Assembly: GCF_012863495.1 (NCBI RefSeq)
Contig: NZ_JAAVJL010000001.1
Coordinates: 2,352,001-2,416,000, forward strand
Length of the DNA stretch: 64,000 bases
Direction: 5' to 3'
Origin: Pseudanabaena yagii GIHE-NHR1
GTDB lineage: Bacteria; Cyanobacteriota; Cyanobacteriia; Pseudanabaenales; Pseudanabaenaceae
Each line of letters opens with the position of its first letter. The stretch's first letter is position 1. Position numbers and translations under genes: made by a program. Positions 25,201 through 33,600 of this stretch are shown here, one piece after another. A model generated the notes under the pieces. The model was given only the letters and a program-made list of their open reading frames with translations, did no database searches and was not told the DNA's origin.

Positions 25201-26451
25201 ATGAAACAAATTGAGATTTGGCGATTGCAAGCTGCGGCAACCCTTGCCTTTCTTGTTCCGAAAATAGCAGGCAATGCTCCCACTGCTAATGATGGTTTAG
25301 TCGATGATCTGGTAAGAACGCTGAATAATTTACCTGCTCGTCCCGAGGCGCGACAGCCCTATGCAGGTATTTTTCCTGCGGCAGATCTCCCAACTTGGCG
25401 CAATCGTGCCGCCTTGACCCTCCAAACTTTAGTGCCCAAAATTCAGAATATTGAAGGTAGCGTCTATGATGGCGCGATCGATGACTTGATTCGTTTTATT
25501 CGCCAATTGCCATCACGCCCCACAGGTCGCGCTCCCTATTCAGGACTATTTGCACCCGCAGATCTTGCGACATGGCGCAAGCAAGCATCCCAAACGTTAG
25601 TTGCCGCGATCACTAAGATTACCGATCCCAAGTACACCGATGCTGATAGCAAAATTGATGACTTAGTTCGTGCTATGAGCGGATTGCCACTGCGTCCTAT
25701 CCTTCGCAAACCCTATGAAGGTCTTTATCCAGCCCCCAATCTTGTCGCATCCCGTCAATTAGTTGCCAAGCGTTTACAACAGTTAATTGATGTTTTGAAG
25801 GATGATTTCAATCCCAAAGATGTACTAGTCGATAGTACGATTCGGATCTTAAATAATTTGCCCCCTCGTGCTGCTGATCAAGAACCCTATGCAGGTTTAT
25901 ATCCCAAAGCTGAAGTTAATGCCCCTGTAATTACCCAAGATCAATTAAGAGCGATCGCTCCCTATTCCAATTCCAATCGCCTAAACCAATTGCTCCCTAA
26001 CTTGAATACAACCATGCAGCGCTATGGTATTACTACGCCATTACGCAAGTCGCATTTCATTGCCCAGATCGCCCATGAAAGTGATGCCTTTAATACCAAT
26101 GAAGAATATGCCTCTGGTGCAGATTATGAAGGACGCAGAGATCTAGGTAATACCAAAGCAGGCGATGGGGTGAGATTTAAAGGTCGTGGCTTAATCCAAG
26201 TGACAGGACGTTCTAACTATGCTGCGTGCGGTCAAGCCCTCGGTGTGGACTTGATCAATAATCCTCAACGTTTAGCTGATTTTGACCTTGCTTGTCTCAG
26301 TGCAGGTTGGTATTGGGATACGCGATCACTCAATGACTATGCCGATAATGATGATGTCCTCCAAATTACCCGCATTATCAACGGCGGGCTGAATGGTCTA
26401 GACGATCGCCAAGCCTATCTTGCCAGAGCCAAACAAGTATTCGGGATTTAG
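25201..26451 (+). CDS. GH19 chitinase/lysozyme-like enzyme with four N-terminal repeats
   Basis: 416 residues. Residues about 1-240 are four tandem units of roughly 58-60 residues, each with W/R-x6-L near the start, DDLVR-type helix, LP-x-RP and PY-x-GL(F/Y)P at the end (PYAGIFPAADL, PYSGLFAPADL, PYEGLYPAPNL, PYAGLYPKAEV). The C-terminal part is a glycoside hydrolase family 19 domain: SHFIAQIAHESDAF with the catalytic Glu, NEEYASGADYEGR, RFKGRGLIQVTGRSNY, and ITRIINGGLNG. Family members cut chitin or peptidoglycan. There is no signal peptide, so delivery needs a partner or lysis. The repeats are probably a binding or oligomerisation module. Confidence 0.8.
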   Translation: MKQIEIWRLQAAATLAFLVPKIAGNAPTANDGLVDDLVRTLNNLPARPEARQPYAGIFPAADLPTWRNRAALTLQTLVPKIQNIEGSVYDGAIDDLIRFIRQLPSRPTGRAPYSGLFAPADLATWRKQASQTLVAAITKITDPKYTDADSKIDDLVRAMSGLPLRPILRKPYEGLYPAPNLVASRQLVAKRLQQLIDVLKDDFNPKDVLVDSTIRILNNLPPRAADQEPYAGLYPKAEVNAPVITQDQLRAIAPYSNSNRLNQLLPNLNTTMQRYGITTPLRKSHFIAQIAHESDAFNTNEEYASGADYEGRRDLGNTKAGDGVRFKGRGLIQVTGRSNYAACGQALGVDLINNPQRLADFDLACLSAGWYWDTRSLNDYADNDDVLQITRIINGGLNGLDDRQAYLARAKQVFGI

Positions 26452-26502
26452 AGTGGTTGTAGAATAGATTGCATATTTACAGGTTTTGGCGAGGGCAAAT
26501 CT

Positions 26503-27297
26503 ATGACTCTGCAACCTTTAACCCCTGAAGCAGCGATCACGTCAAATACACTTCCAGAGATCGACTATCCCGACAGTGATGGCAATCCCATGTCTGACAA
26601 CACCGAACAGTATCGCTGGATCGTAATTATTAAAGAAAATCTAGAGATCATGTTTGCTGATGATCCAAATGTGTTTATTGCAGGGGATTTGCTCTGGTAT
26701 CCCGTCCGCCATACCCAAAAACGATTTGCCCCAAATGTAATGGTGGCAATTGGTAGACCCAAGGGGCGGCGAGGCTCCTATAAGCAATGGTTAGAAGATA
26801 ATATTGCTCCCCAAATCGTATTTGAGATTTTATCGCCTAGCAATAAAGATCGCCGAGGGATTGATTCCCTTGAAGAAAAATTTGATTTTTATGAAACTTA
26901 TGGCGTTAAAGAATATTACATTTACGATCCAGACGAGATGATCCTAGAAGGTTGGCAAAGGGTGGGCGATCGCCTAGTCAAAATACCATCAATGATGGAT
27001 TGGGTTAGCCCACTTTTGGGTATTAGATTTGACTGGACAACTGGACAAGAACTAGTGTTATCTCGCCCTGATGGTCAGAGATTCTTATCTTCGATCGAGT
27101 TGGATCGTCGTTTACAACAATCAAAAATCCAAGTTTGGCAAGAACAACAACGCGCTGAGCAAGAACGAAAACGCGCCGAAATTCAGCGTCAACGTGCCGA
27201 ACAAGAAAGTCAACGTGCCGAACAAGAAAGCCAACGTGCAAATCGTCTTGCTGCTCGTTTACGAGAATTAGGTATAGACCCTGACGATGAACTTTAA
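26503..27297 (+). CDS. Uma2 family putative nuclease with coiled-coil tail
   Basis: 264 residues. The Uma2/DUF820 core lies in residues 20-195: FIAGDLLWYPV, APNVMVAIGRPKGRRGSYK, PQIVFEILSPSNK with the core acidic residue, FYETYGVKEYYIYDPD. After about 205 the tail is a repetitive charged coiled coil built on heptad-like QRAEQE and RAEQESQ units, ending in LAARLRELGIDPDDE. This tail is usual in cyanobacterial Uma2 proteins and varies in length. The gene overlaps the next by 11 bases, so the two are translationally coupled. Confidence 0.82.
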   Translation: MTLQPLTPEAAITSNTLPEIDYPDSDGNPMSDNTEQYRWIVIIKENLEIMFADDPNVFIAGDLLWYPVRHTQKRFAPNVMVAIGRPKGRRGSYKQWLEDNIAPQIVFEILSPSNKDRRGIDSLEEKFDFYETYGVKEYYIYDPDEMILEGWQRVGDRLVKIPSMMDWVSPLLGIRFDWTTGQELVLSRPDGQRFLSSIELDRRLQQSKIQVWQEQQRAEQERKRAEIQRQRAEQESQRAEQESQRANRLAARLRELGIDPDDEL

Positions 27298-27865
27298 GCT
27301 TAATGGTAATCTCGGTCTGTGTGGGGCGCATCGCACTGGAAAAACCACATTAGCGATCGCCCTAGCAGATCGCCTCAATATTCCCTTTATCCGTACCACC
27401 ACTAGCCAAGTTTTTGCCCATCTAGGTTTAGATCCTGCGGAACCAATGGATTTTAAAACGCGGCTATTTGTCCAAAATCATGTCCTAGATGCTGCCGAAC
27501 AAATCTGGCAAAATTCTGCAACACCTTTTATTAGCGATCGCACCCCCATCGATATGATCGCCTATACCCTCGGTGATATCCAAGGCAAAACCGAGGTAGA
27601 CTTTGACTTACTCAATCAATATATAGATCGGTGCTTTGCCAGTACTAATCAATTTTTTCAAAATCTTGCAATCATTCAACCTGGAATCCCCCTTGTCTAC
27701 GAAGAAGGCAAAGCAGCGCTAAATGCTGCCTATATTGAGCATATTAATGTGTTGGTAATTGGGTTATGTGGCGATCGCCGCCTCACCGCCGATGTATTTT
27801 GTAACGATAGAGAAGCGATCGACCTCGAAATAAGAATACTTAATATTTGGGATCGCTTTAAATGA
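27287..27865 (+). CDS. P-loop kinase-like ATPase
   Basis: 192 residues. Walker A is GLCGAHRTGKTT near residue 12. A downstream FISDRTPIDMIAYTLGD has the look of the DRxxxD/substrate region of nucleoside or deoxynucleotide kinases and of AAA_28/NadR-like proteins. No transmembrane segment. It probably phosphorylates a small molecule or acts as an NTPase; the substrate cannot be told. ATG at 27287 lies inside the end of the Uma2 gene (11-base overlap), which implies coupled translation. Confidence 0.65.
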   Translation: MNFKLNGNLGLCGAHRTGKTTLAIALADRLNIPFIRTTTSQVFAHLGLDPAEPMDFKTRLFVQNHVLDAAEQIWQNSATPFISDRTPIDMIAYTLGDIQGKTEVDFDLLNQYIDRCFASTNQFFQNLAIIQPGIPLVYEEGKAALNAAYIEHINVLVIGLCGDRRLTADVFCNDREAIDLEIRILNIWDRFK

Positions 27866-27927
27866 CGAAAAAATGGGTAAATTGATCATTAGGACAAGGG
27901 GTCAAAGTTCGTCGCAGGTATGGGAAA

Positions 27928-28497
27928 GTGGTATTCAATACGTTGGAATATATCGTTGGTTTAGGGCTTCGCAATCGCCGATTCCGCAATGCTCAAAACC
28001 TCAATGCGTGGGGATTTACGTTAATTGAGTTGCTCGTCACAATGATTATTATCGGCATTCTGGCTGCGATCGCCCTGCCATCATTTCTCAATCAAGCTAA
28101 CAAAGCCCGATATGCTGAAGCTAAATCCTATATTGGGACAATGAGTCGGTTACAACAGGCATATTACCTAGAAAAGCAGATATTTGCGGGCACTATGTCT
28201 CAATTAAGTTTAGGCGCAAATACATCATCTTCCAATTTTACTTATGGCATTGTTACAGGCGATATAAATGGTAATACTAGCCCAATCCAATTGGATCAAA
28301 TTGTGACAAATGTGGCAACGCCATCTGCTGCGAATACTATTAAGTCTTATGTTGGCGTTGTTGGTATACCTGGAGTCGTCAGAATCGATACAGTTTTTTG
28401 TGTTGCGAATTCTCCAAGTTTTATTCCTGCGCCTGGATCTCTGAATATTACCAGTCAAACAATGGTCTGTCCTGTTAACTTCACCATTGACCAGTAA
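27928..28497 (+). CDS. type IV pilin-like protein
   Basis: 189 residues. Prepilin signal: 29-residue basic leader ending in WG, cleavage before FTLIELL, Glu at +5, then the conserved hydrophobic helix. The mature region has SYIGTMSRLQQAYYLEKQ, as in cyanobacterial PilA, then a divergent beta domain with a VFCVAN...MVCPVN cysteine pair able to form the C-terminal disulfide loop. The start is GTG at 27928. It differs from the two tandem pilins downstream, which lack cysteines. It would be processed by PilD and built into a pilus as a minor or alternative pilin. Confidence 0.85.
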   Translation: MVFNTLEYIVGLGLRNRRFRNAQNLNAWGFTLIELLVTMIIIGILAAIALPSFLNQANKARYAEAKSYIGTMSRLQQAYYLEKQIFAGTMSQLSLGANTSSSNFTYGIVTGDINGNTSPIQLDQIVTNVATPSAANTIKSYVGVVGIPGVVRIDTVFCVANSPSFIPAPGSLNITSQTMVCPVNFTIDQ

Positions 28498-28512
28498 TAG
28501 AATCCATTAGAT

Positions 28513-28545
28513 AAAGAAGAAGAGATAGTGAGTCTCTTCTTCTTT
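28513..28545. terminator. terminator after first pilin gene
   Basis: 13-bp arms (28513-28525, 28533-28545), purine/pyrimidine-rich stem, ending in TTT-rich sequence. Sits 15 bases after the pilin stop. Confidence 0.75.
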
Positions 28546-28692
28546 ATTTCGTTCTGCGAAATTTAAGTAAGCCCAGCAGAAAACTTTCCCAAAAATATTT
28601 TTTCTCTCAGTGATATCATCCTGTTTTTTTGTGGGTAAGTTATTTTCACAACCAAACAGTTAACGTTCTTGACGTACACGGGATAAAGAATT

Positions 28693-29277
28693 ATGAAATC
28701 TGAATTCAAGACCAAGCTCATTCAACACATCCTCAACAAGAAGAATGATGAAAAAGGCTTCACCCTGATCGAACTTCTCGTTGTTATCATCATCATCGGT
28801 ATTCTTGCAGCGATCGCACTTCCTTCATTCCTAAACCAAGCATCGAAAGCTCGTCAATCTGAAGCTAAGTCTTATGTTGGTTCCGCAAACCGTTCTCAAC
28901 AAGCTTACTACCTAGAAAAGCAGCAGTTTGCCACTGACCTTCCTACATTGGCTCTAGGTATTGCTTCTAGTACCTCTAACTACGCTTATGCTACAACTGG
29001 TTCTACCAAAGGTGCAGTCGGCACAAACGCAAATGCTTTTAGTACTGGTCTACCTTCTGCAACTAACTTGAAAACTTACGTTGGTGCTGTTAGTGTATCC
29101 ACTCCTGCTGGTAGTAATGAAGCTACAACTTTGGCTACCCTTGGAGAAGGCACTCTCGCTAACGTTAACGGTGGTATCGCGACTGGTAGTGTAACTTTAG
29201 CTAACTCTTTTGTAATTGCAACCAATGCGGCTCCAGCAGTTGTTACTGGTAACAGTGGATTTGTTGCAGTTAACTAA
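28693..29277 (+). CDS. pilA: type IV major pilin, tandem copy 1
   Basis: 194 residues. The 22-residue leader ends KG, cleavage precedes FTLIELLVV, and Glu is at +5. The hydrophobic alpha-helix is followed by SYVGSANRSQQAYYLEKQQF. The mature domain is very Ser/Thr/Ala/Gly/Asn rich (GIASSTSNYAYATTGSTKG, STPAGSNEATTLATLGEG) and has no Cys. The many Ser/Thr suit O-glycosylation, and a large OGT-like gene follows 1.4 kb later. The gene has its own leader and terminator. Tandem copy 2 differs from it by one synonymous base and one two-base codon change (Thr to Arg, ACT to AGA). Confidence 0.92.
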   Translation: MKSEFKTKLIQHILNKKNDEKGFTLIELLVVIIIIGILAAIALPSFLNQASKARQSEAKSYVGSANRSQQAYYLEKQQFATDLPTLALGIASSTSNYAYATTGSTKGAVGTNANAFSTGLPSATNLKTYVGAVSVSTPAGSNEATTLATLGEGTLANVNGGIATGSVTLANSFVIATNAAPAVVTGNSGFVAVN

Positions 29278-29360
29278 TCAAATTAGATGTATCCATTGTA
29301 ATGTTTGCTAATTTGGACTCTCTCCATAATCTGTTACTCATTACATACAATATTGAATAG

Positions 29361-29410
29361 TTACACTAATAGAGAGGGTGGGGTATTACCCACCCTCTCT
29401 ATTAGTGTAA
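29361..29410. terminator. 22-bp-arm terminator after pilin copy 1
   Basis: Perfect arms 29361-29382 and 29389-29410 around GTATTA. Strong GGGTGGG core. It separates the two pilin genes, so each is probably transcribed on its own. Confidence 0.8.
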
Positions 29411-29548
29411 CTGTGGAATGGAAAAACACATCTGAATCTTATGAGAAAAGATTCTTCTTCCATTGCCTTAATTAATCCAAATAATTAAGGCAAGCTTACA
29501 ATCGTTGCCTTGATTGACATCCTTAGACATACACGGGATTAAAGAATC

Positions 29549-30133
29549 ATGAAATCTGAATTCAAGACCAAGCTCATTCAACATATCCTCAACAAGAAGA
29601 ATGATGAAAAAGGCTTCACCCTGATCGAACTTCTCGTTGTTATCATCATCATCGGTATTCTTGCAGCGATCGCACTTCCTTCATTCCTAAACCAAGCATC
29701 GAAAGCTCGTCAATCTGAAGCTAAGTCTTATGTTGGTTCCGCAAACCGTTCTCAACAAGCTTACTACCTAGAAAAGCAGCAGTTTGCCACTGACCTTCCT
29801 ACATTGGCTCTAGGTATTGCTTCTAGTACCTCTAACTACGCTTATGCTACAACTGGTTCTACCAAAGGTGCAGTCGGCACAAACGCAAATGCTTTTAGTA
29901 GAGGTCTACCTTCTGCAACTAACTTGAAAACTTACGTTGGTGCTGTTAGTGTATCCACTCCTGCTGGTAGTAATGAAGCTACAACTTTGGCTACCCTTGG
30001 AGAAGGCACTCTCGCTAACGTTAACGGTGGTATCGCGACTGGTAGTGTAACTTTAGCTAACTCTTTTGTAATTGCAACCAATGCGGCTCCAGCAGTTGTT
30101 ACTGGTAACAGTGGATTTGTTGCAGTTAACTAA
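29549..30133 (+). CDS. pilA: type IV major pilin, tandem copy 2
   Basis: Near-perfect duplicate of the pilin gene at 28693. Only a C to T synonymous change early in the gene and ACT to AGA (Thr to Arg, in AFS-T/R-GLPS, near residue 117) are seen over 585 bases. Identity extends roughly from the ACACGGGAT before the start to about 20 bases after the stop, then stops abruptly. Either the duplication is recent or gene conversion keeps the copies alike. The Arg adds a positive charge at a surface-type loop. Processing features are the same as in copy 1. Confidence 0.92.
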   Translation: MKSEFKTKLIQHILNKKNDEKGFTLIELLVVIIIIGILAAIALPSFLNQASKARQSEAKSYVGSANRSQQAYYLEKQQFATDLPTLALGIASSTSNYAYATTGSTKGAVGTNANAFSRGLPSATNLKTYVGAVSVSTPAGSNEATTLATLGEGTLANVNGGIATGSVTLANSFVIATNAAPAVVTGNSGFVAVN

Positions 30134-30336
30134 TCAAATTAGATGTGTCCATTGATTATTTGGTCGAGCATCAAGAAAGTGCTACTGAATTAACTACCCT
30201 GTCGCAAGCGAACGGGTTTTAGAAAATATTTTGTTTGCACACATTGTTTAGTATGGCAACTTCTATCTTTCGCTGCAAAGCGTTGGAGAATTTATCATTA
30301 AATACAATACAGTGCTTTGTGCTGGATTGAAACCCA

Positions 30337-30380
30337 GAGAAATTGTTGAAAGCGAGTTTTCGCGCTTTCAACAATTTCTC
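30337..30380. terminator. 18-bp-arm hairpin
   Basis: Perfect arms 30337-30354 and 30363-30380 with an 8-base loop, followed by CCCTTTTAATC. Candidate terminator of pilin copy 2, 200 bp after its stop. Confidence 0.55.
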
Positions 30381-30406
30381 CCTTTTAATCCTCAAAAGGC
30401 TTAAAC

Positions 30407-30443
30407 TAAGCAGAGGGTGAGTAATTAACCCACCTTCTGCTTA
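30407..30443. repeat. 13-bp-arm hairpin, decayed terminator-like
   Basis: Arms 30407-30419 and 30431-30443 with one mismatch. Its loop (AGTAATTAACC) and GGGTG core parallel the pilin copy 1 terminator, suggesting common origin. Confidence 0.45.
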
Positions 30444-30637
30444 CTATTGATTTAGGCTAGCTATTATCAACTTATCCTATCTACCATTAGTATAATAGCG
30501 ATGTTTATTTTGTCTAAGACAGAATAAACTTTCCTAAGACATTGCCGAAAGTGCTTTTTTGTTTACAAATGAACATATGCTTATTTGTAAACTGATATAC
30601 AATAATCGTGTTTTTAGTTCTAACGTATATAGATTTT

Positions 30638-33600
30638 ATGAACATCGAAATGTCTTTTTCTCCTGAATCTATCCATCCATCTGAACTAGCCAAGGAAGCT
30701 CATAATTATTACCTTGAAGGTAAATATGATGTTGCAGAAAATATTTACGAGACATTACTGACCTTAGACAATATAAGCAAAACAAACTATTGGTATCTTG
30801 GTCTGTGCCAGTTATTACAGGGCAAGGAAAACGATGCTCAAATGACTTGGTTATTGGCTATAGATAATGATGACATAGACCAAATTAGTCAATGGACAGA
30901 AGAGCTATGTCAAATTTTAGATAATGAAGCGGATAGATTAGTATCTCTAGACTGCGCTCAAGAAGCACTAGCTATTCGGTATAGCCACCAAGTAGTGAAT
31001 CCAAATAGTCTCGCTAATCTTGTTTCTATTATCTTAATCTATATTAAACTTCAAACATTTACACCTGAAGAGCTAGTCAATGTAGGAGTTATCGATTTAC
31101 TTGATTCAGGAGAATTCTTCCCAATTGAATCACATCTGTTAAAAGAGATAATAGGAAAAATTATCTCTTTTAAATTGCCAGATCAAGTAGTTGTTGGATT
31201 TTTAAAAAGCATTTGTCTCGCTCATATAGATTATAAAGAAGAAATTATCGAGCAACTATTAAGAGCTAGTGGTAATTTAATTAATTATCCGAACGTTGCT
31301 ATAGAAATATTAGAAATAGGATTACTTGTAGACCCAGATAATCCCGAAATACTTCTATACTTAATAGATTTTAACTATCAAGGCAACAATGAGGAATCCA
31401 TAAGAATTGCTAAATATTTTCATTCTTTAGTCTTATCCAACAATAGCAAAGCAATCTATAAAGTACTCGCAAGCCAATGGCTTATCAAAGCTTTAATATA
31501 CAATTGTGATTACTGGGAAGAAGCTGCTAAAGTCCATCAAGAATGCGATCAATATTTCTGGGAACTAGTTAATGAAGGTTCAAATAGTCTATCTCTTAAG
31601 GAAGCGAGTTACTATTTGCAGGTTACAGGTTATTATGCCCCTTACTTTAGCGATAATCCTAGAGAGGCTCATGCCATCAGGCAAGCTGTAAGACAATTAG
31701 CATACGATAGAATCTATGCTAGTGAGAAAGAAAACATTGAGAATTATAAAAAACGGCTATCTATTAGAAAGAGAAGCCATCAACCTAATCGACCAATACG
31801 AATTGGATATCTATCTAATTACCTAAGAAGACACTCAGTTGGCTTCTTAGCAAGGTGGTTAATTCAATATCATGATCGCGATCGCTTCGAGATTTATGGG
31901 TACTTAGGAAATTTCCAAGAAAATGATGTTCTACAGTTATGGTACGAGAAGCAATTCCATAAGACTTATCGAGAGAAATCCTATAATCCAGTAGATCTAG
32001 CCAATCAAATTCAGCAAGATGGCATTGATATCCTTATCGATCTAGACAGTATTACCACGGCTCTTACCTCTGGAGTGCTTGCCCTTAAACCAGCCCCTAT
32101 ACAGATAACATGGTTAGGTTGGGATGCTGTTGGACAACCATCTGTTGACTATTTTATTGCCGATCCCTATGTTTTACCAGAATCAGCTGAAGACTACTAC
32201 ATTGAAAAAATCTGGCGGTTGCCACATACTTATCTAGCTGTTGATGGGTTTGAAGTGTCAGCTCCAACTATCCGCCGAGACTTACTAAATATTCCTAAGG
32301 ACGCAGTAGTTTATTACAGCTCACAAGCTGCTATGAAACGCCATCCACATACAATTCGCTTACAAATGCGTATTATCAAACTTGTTCCCAATAGCTACTT
32401 ATTACTTAAAGGATTTGGGAATACAGTCTCTCTACAAGAATTCTTCTATCGCATAGCAGAATCAGAAGGTGTTAGTACGGATAGATTAGTATTCTTGCCA
32501 TACACAAATGGAGAACGTGAACATCGTGCCAATATGGGTATTGCTGATATTGTTTTAGATACCTATCCCTATAATGGTGCAACACACACTATGGAAACTC
32601 TGTGGATGGGAATCCCAATTGTAACAAGGGTCGGTGAACAGTTTGTCGCTCGCAATAGCTATACCATGATGATTAATGCTGGCATAACAGAAGGAATAGC
32701 TTGGACAGATGAGGAATATGTAGAATGGGGGGTAAGATTAGGAATTGATACAGAACTTCGTCAGCAAGTTGTGTGGAAACTGAGGCAAGGTAGACAAACA
32801 GAGCCTCTGTGGGATTCTAGACAGTTCACAAAAGATCTGGAAAATGCCTATGAGCAGATGTGGTTAAAATATTTGGAATCAGACGATCAACAGGTAGAGG
32901 TAGATACCGAAAGCGATCGCGCATTATTTATTGCAGAATCAGAAATTCAAAATACTCAAGGAATTGTATTTGCCCAAAAAGATAAATTACAAGATGCAAT
33001 TCTATCTTTCCAAACAGCTATTTCATTAAATCCTGCATATGCTGATGCTTATTATAATTTGGGTATAGCTTTTAGTAATGTAGGAGATTTAGAGCAAGCA
33101 ATAGTCAATTTTTTGGCAACTATTGCTTTGAAGCCGCATCATGCGAATGCTCTTTACAATTTGGGTATGACTTGTAGTCGCCAAGGTAAACCAGAAGAAG
33201 CTATTGCTTATTTGTCTCAAGCTCTTACATTGACACCTGAAGATATCGAGACGCACCTTGCTTTGGGTAATGTTTTCTTTGAGCAAAACAAATGGGATGA
33301 AGCACTTAAATGTTACCAAGCCGCGCTGGAGGTTGATCCCAATAGTTCATTAGCACTTTGCTCTATTGGTGCAACTTTAGGAGAGCAAGGAAACTACCAA
33401 GAAGCCATTGCAACTTTACAAGCAGCGATCAAGCTTGATCCTGATAATGCTCAAGCCTATTGTAATCTTGGTTATACATTTAGTAAGACTAAACAATTGC
33501 AAGAAGCGAGTGATTGTTATAGGCAAGCCATACAAATTAAGCCTGATTTTGGTAGCGCTTTTTGGAACTTTAATAATGATATTCTATCTAATTCTGATAG

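Larger units (their letters stand above)
30134..30637. other. 504-bp gap after pilin genes
   Basis: Contains two hairpins (30337-30380 and 30407-30443). The second resembles a weakened version of the pilin terminator at 29361 (GAGGGTG / CACC core), so it may be a remnant of the duplication. No coding region seen. The right end must hold the promoter of the giant OGT-like gene. Confidence 0.55.

Noticed and set aside
24208-26451. Holin-endolysin pair of a prophage
   Set aside because: No phage structural, portal or terminase genes around, and the membrane protein is much larger than a holin.
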